Shown one piece after another: positions 60,663 through 60,663 of a stretch of DNA of 60,663 nt. Position 1 is the stretch's first letter; every line of letters starts with the position of its first letter. The position numbers and the translations under genes are program-made. Below the pieces are notes generated by a model. That model did not search any database. It was not told the DNA's origin and worked only from the letters and a program-made list of their open reading frames with translations. Where the stretch lies: positions 1 through 60,663 of the forward strand of contig CALXBH010000002.1 of NCBI GenBank assembly GCA_944386475.1. Direction: 5' to 3'. Source of the DNA: an uncultured Clostridia bacterium. GTDB lineage: Bacteria; Bacillota; Clostridia; Oscillospirales; Ruminococcaceae.

Positions 60663-60663
60663 G

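Overview
The window looks like the chromosome of a low-to-mid GC, spore-forming member of the Clostridia, most likely a gut Oscillospirales/Ruminococcaceae-type bacterium. The reasons are Shine-Dalgarno sites of the AGGAGG type before nearly every gene, classical Firmicutes gene strings (recJ-relA-dtd-hemZ; phoH-ybeY-dgkA-era-yqzL-recO-mutS2; hprK-murB-rapZ-whiA-dnaE-pfkA), sporulation genes yqfC, yqfD and ylbJ, and a sortase-anchored family 92 glycosidase of the kind used on host glycans. Species assignment is not possible from the sequence alone.

Layout. 1-129: start of a transposase running off the left edge. 349-10968: housekeeping run on the + strand (recJ, relA, dtd, a metallo-hydrolase, hemZ, a uridine kinase-like gene, a zinc-ribbon gene, purine nucleoside phosphorylase, an SAH/MTA deaminase-like amidohydrolase). 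11077-15148: a minus-strand marR plus heterodimeric ABC exporter operon with a clear promoter and twin-palindrome operator. 15614-20599: a 1661-residue secreted GH92 glycosidase with carbohydrate-binding modules and an IPVTG wall anchor. 20789-30903: a small Cys protein and YlbJ on the minus strand, then the sporulation/GTPase/repair string yqfC-yqfD-phoH-ybeY-dgkA-era-yqzL-recO-mutS2 and a flavin-binding PPOX-type gene.

31047-40973 is the most accessory-like part: an AT-rich dihydrofolate-reductase-family gene, a minus-strand two-component system, and divergent from it a compact + strand cluster (VTC polyphosphate-polymerase-domain protein, DUF4956 membrane protein, beta-helix carbohydrate-binding lipoprotein, GT2/GtrA fusion, membrane-anchored phosphodiester glycosidase, small membrane protein). 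It ends at a bidirectional terminator against a GT4 glycosyltransferase. I read this as a candidate surface-polymer or polyphosphate-linked envelope system under two-component control; this is inference from domains and gene order.

41344-52187: hprK-PHP-murB-rapZ-whiA-dnaE, then pfkA behind two tandem promoters and asnS with its own promoter. No yvcK gene lies between rapZ and whiA. 52252-58651: small accessory genes (SRPBCC, TIGR04076, GNAT, methyltransferase, nucleotidyltransferase), a membrane-anchored GH25 lysozyme, and a short UvrA paralogue lacking the UvrB-binding insert. 58875-59093: two tRNA-Ser genes behind one strong promoter. 59256-60127: a DUF2871 membrane protein and a second membrane protein. 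60282-60663: nested mobile-element debris, an IS256-family 5' end inserted in a tyrosine-integrase fragment and itself cut at a cluster of small inverted repeats. Both window edges are therefore mobile-element sequence.
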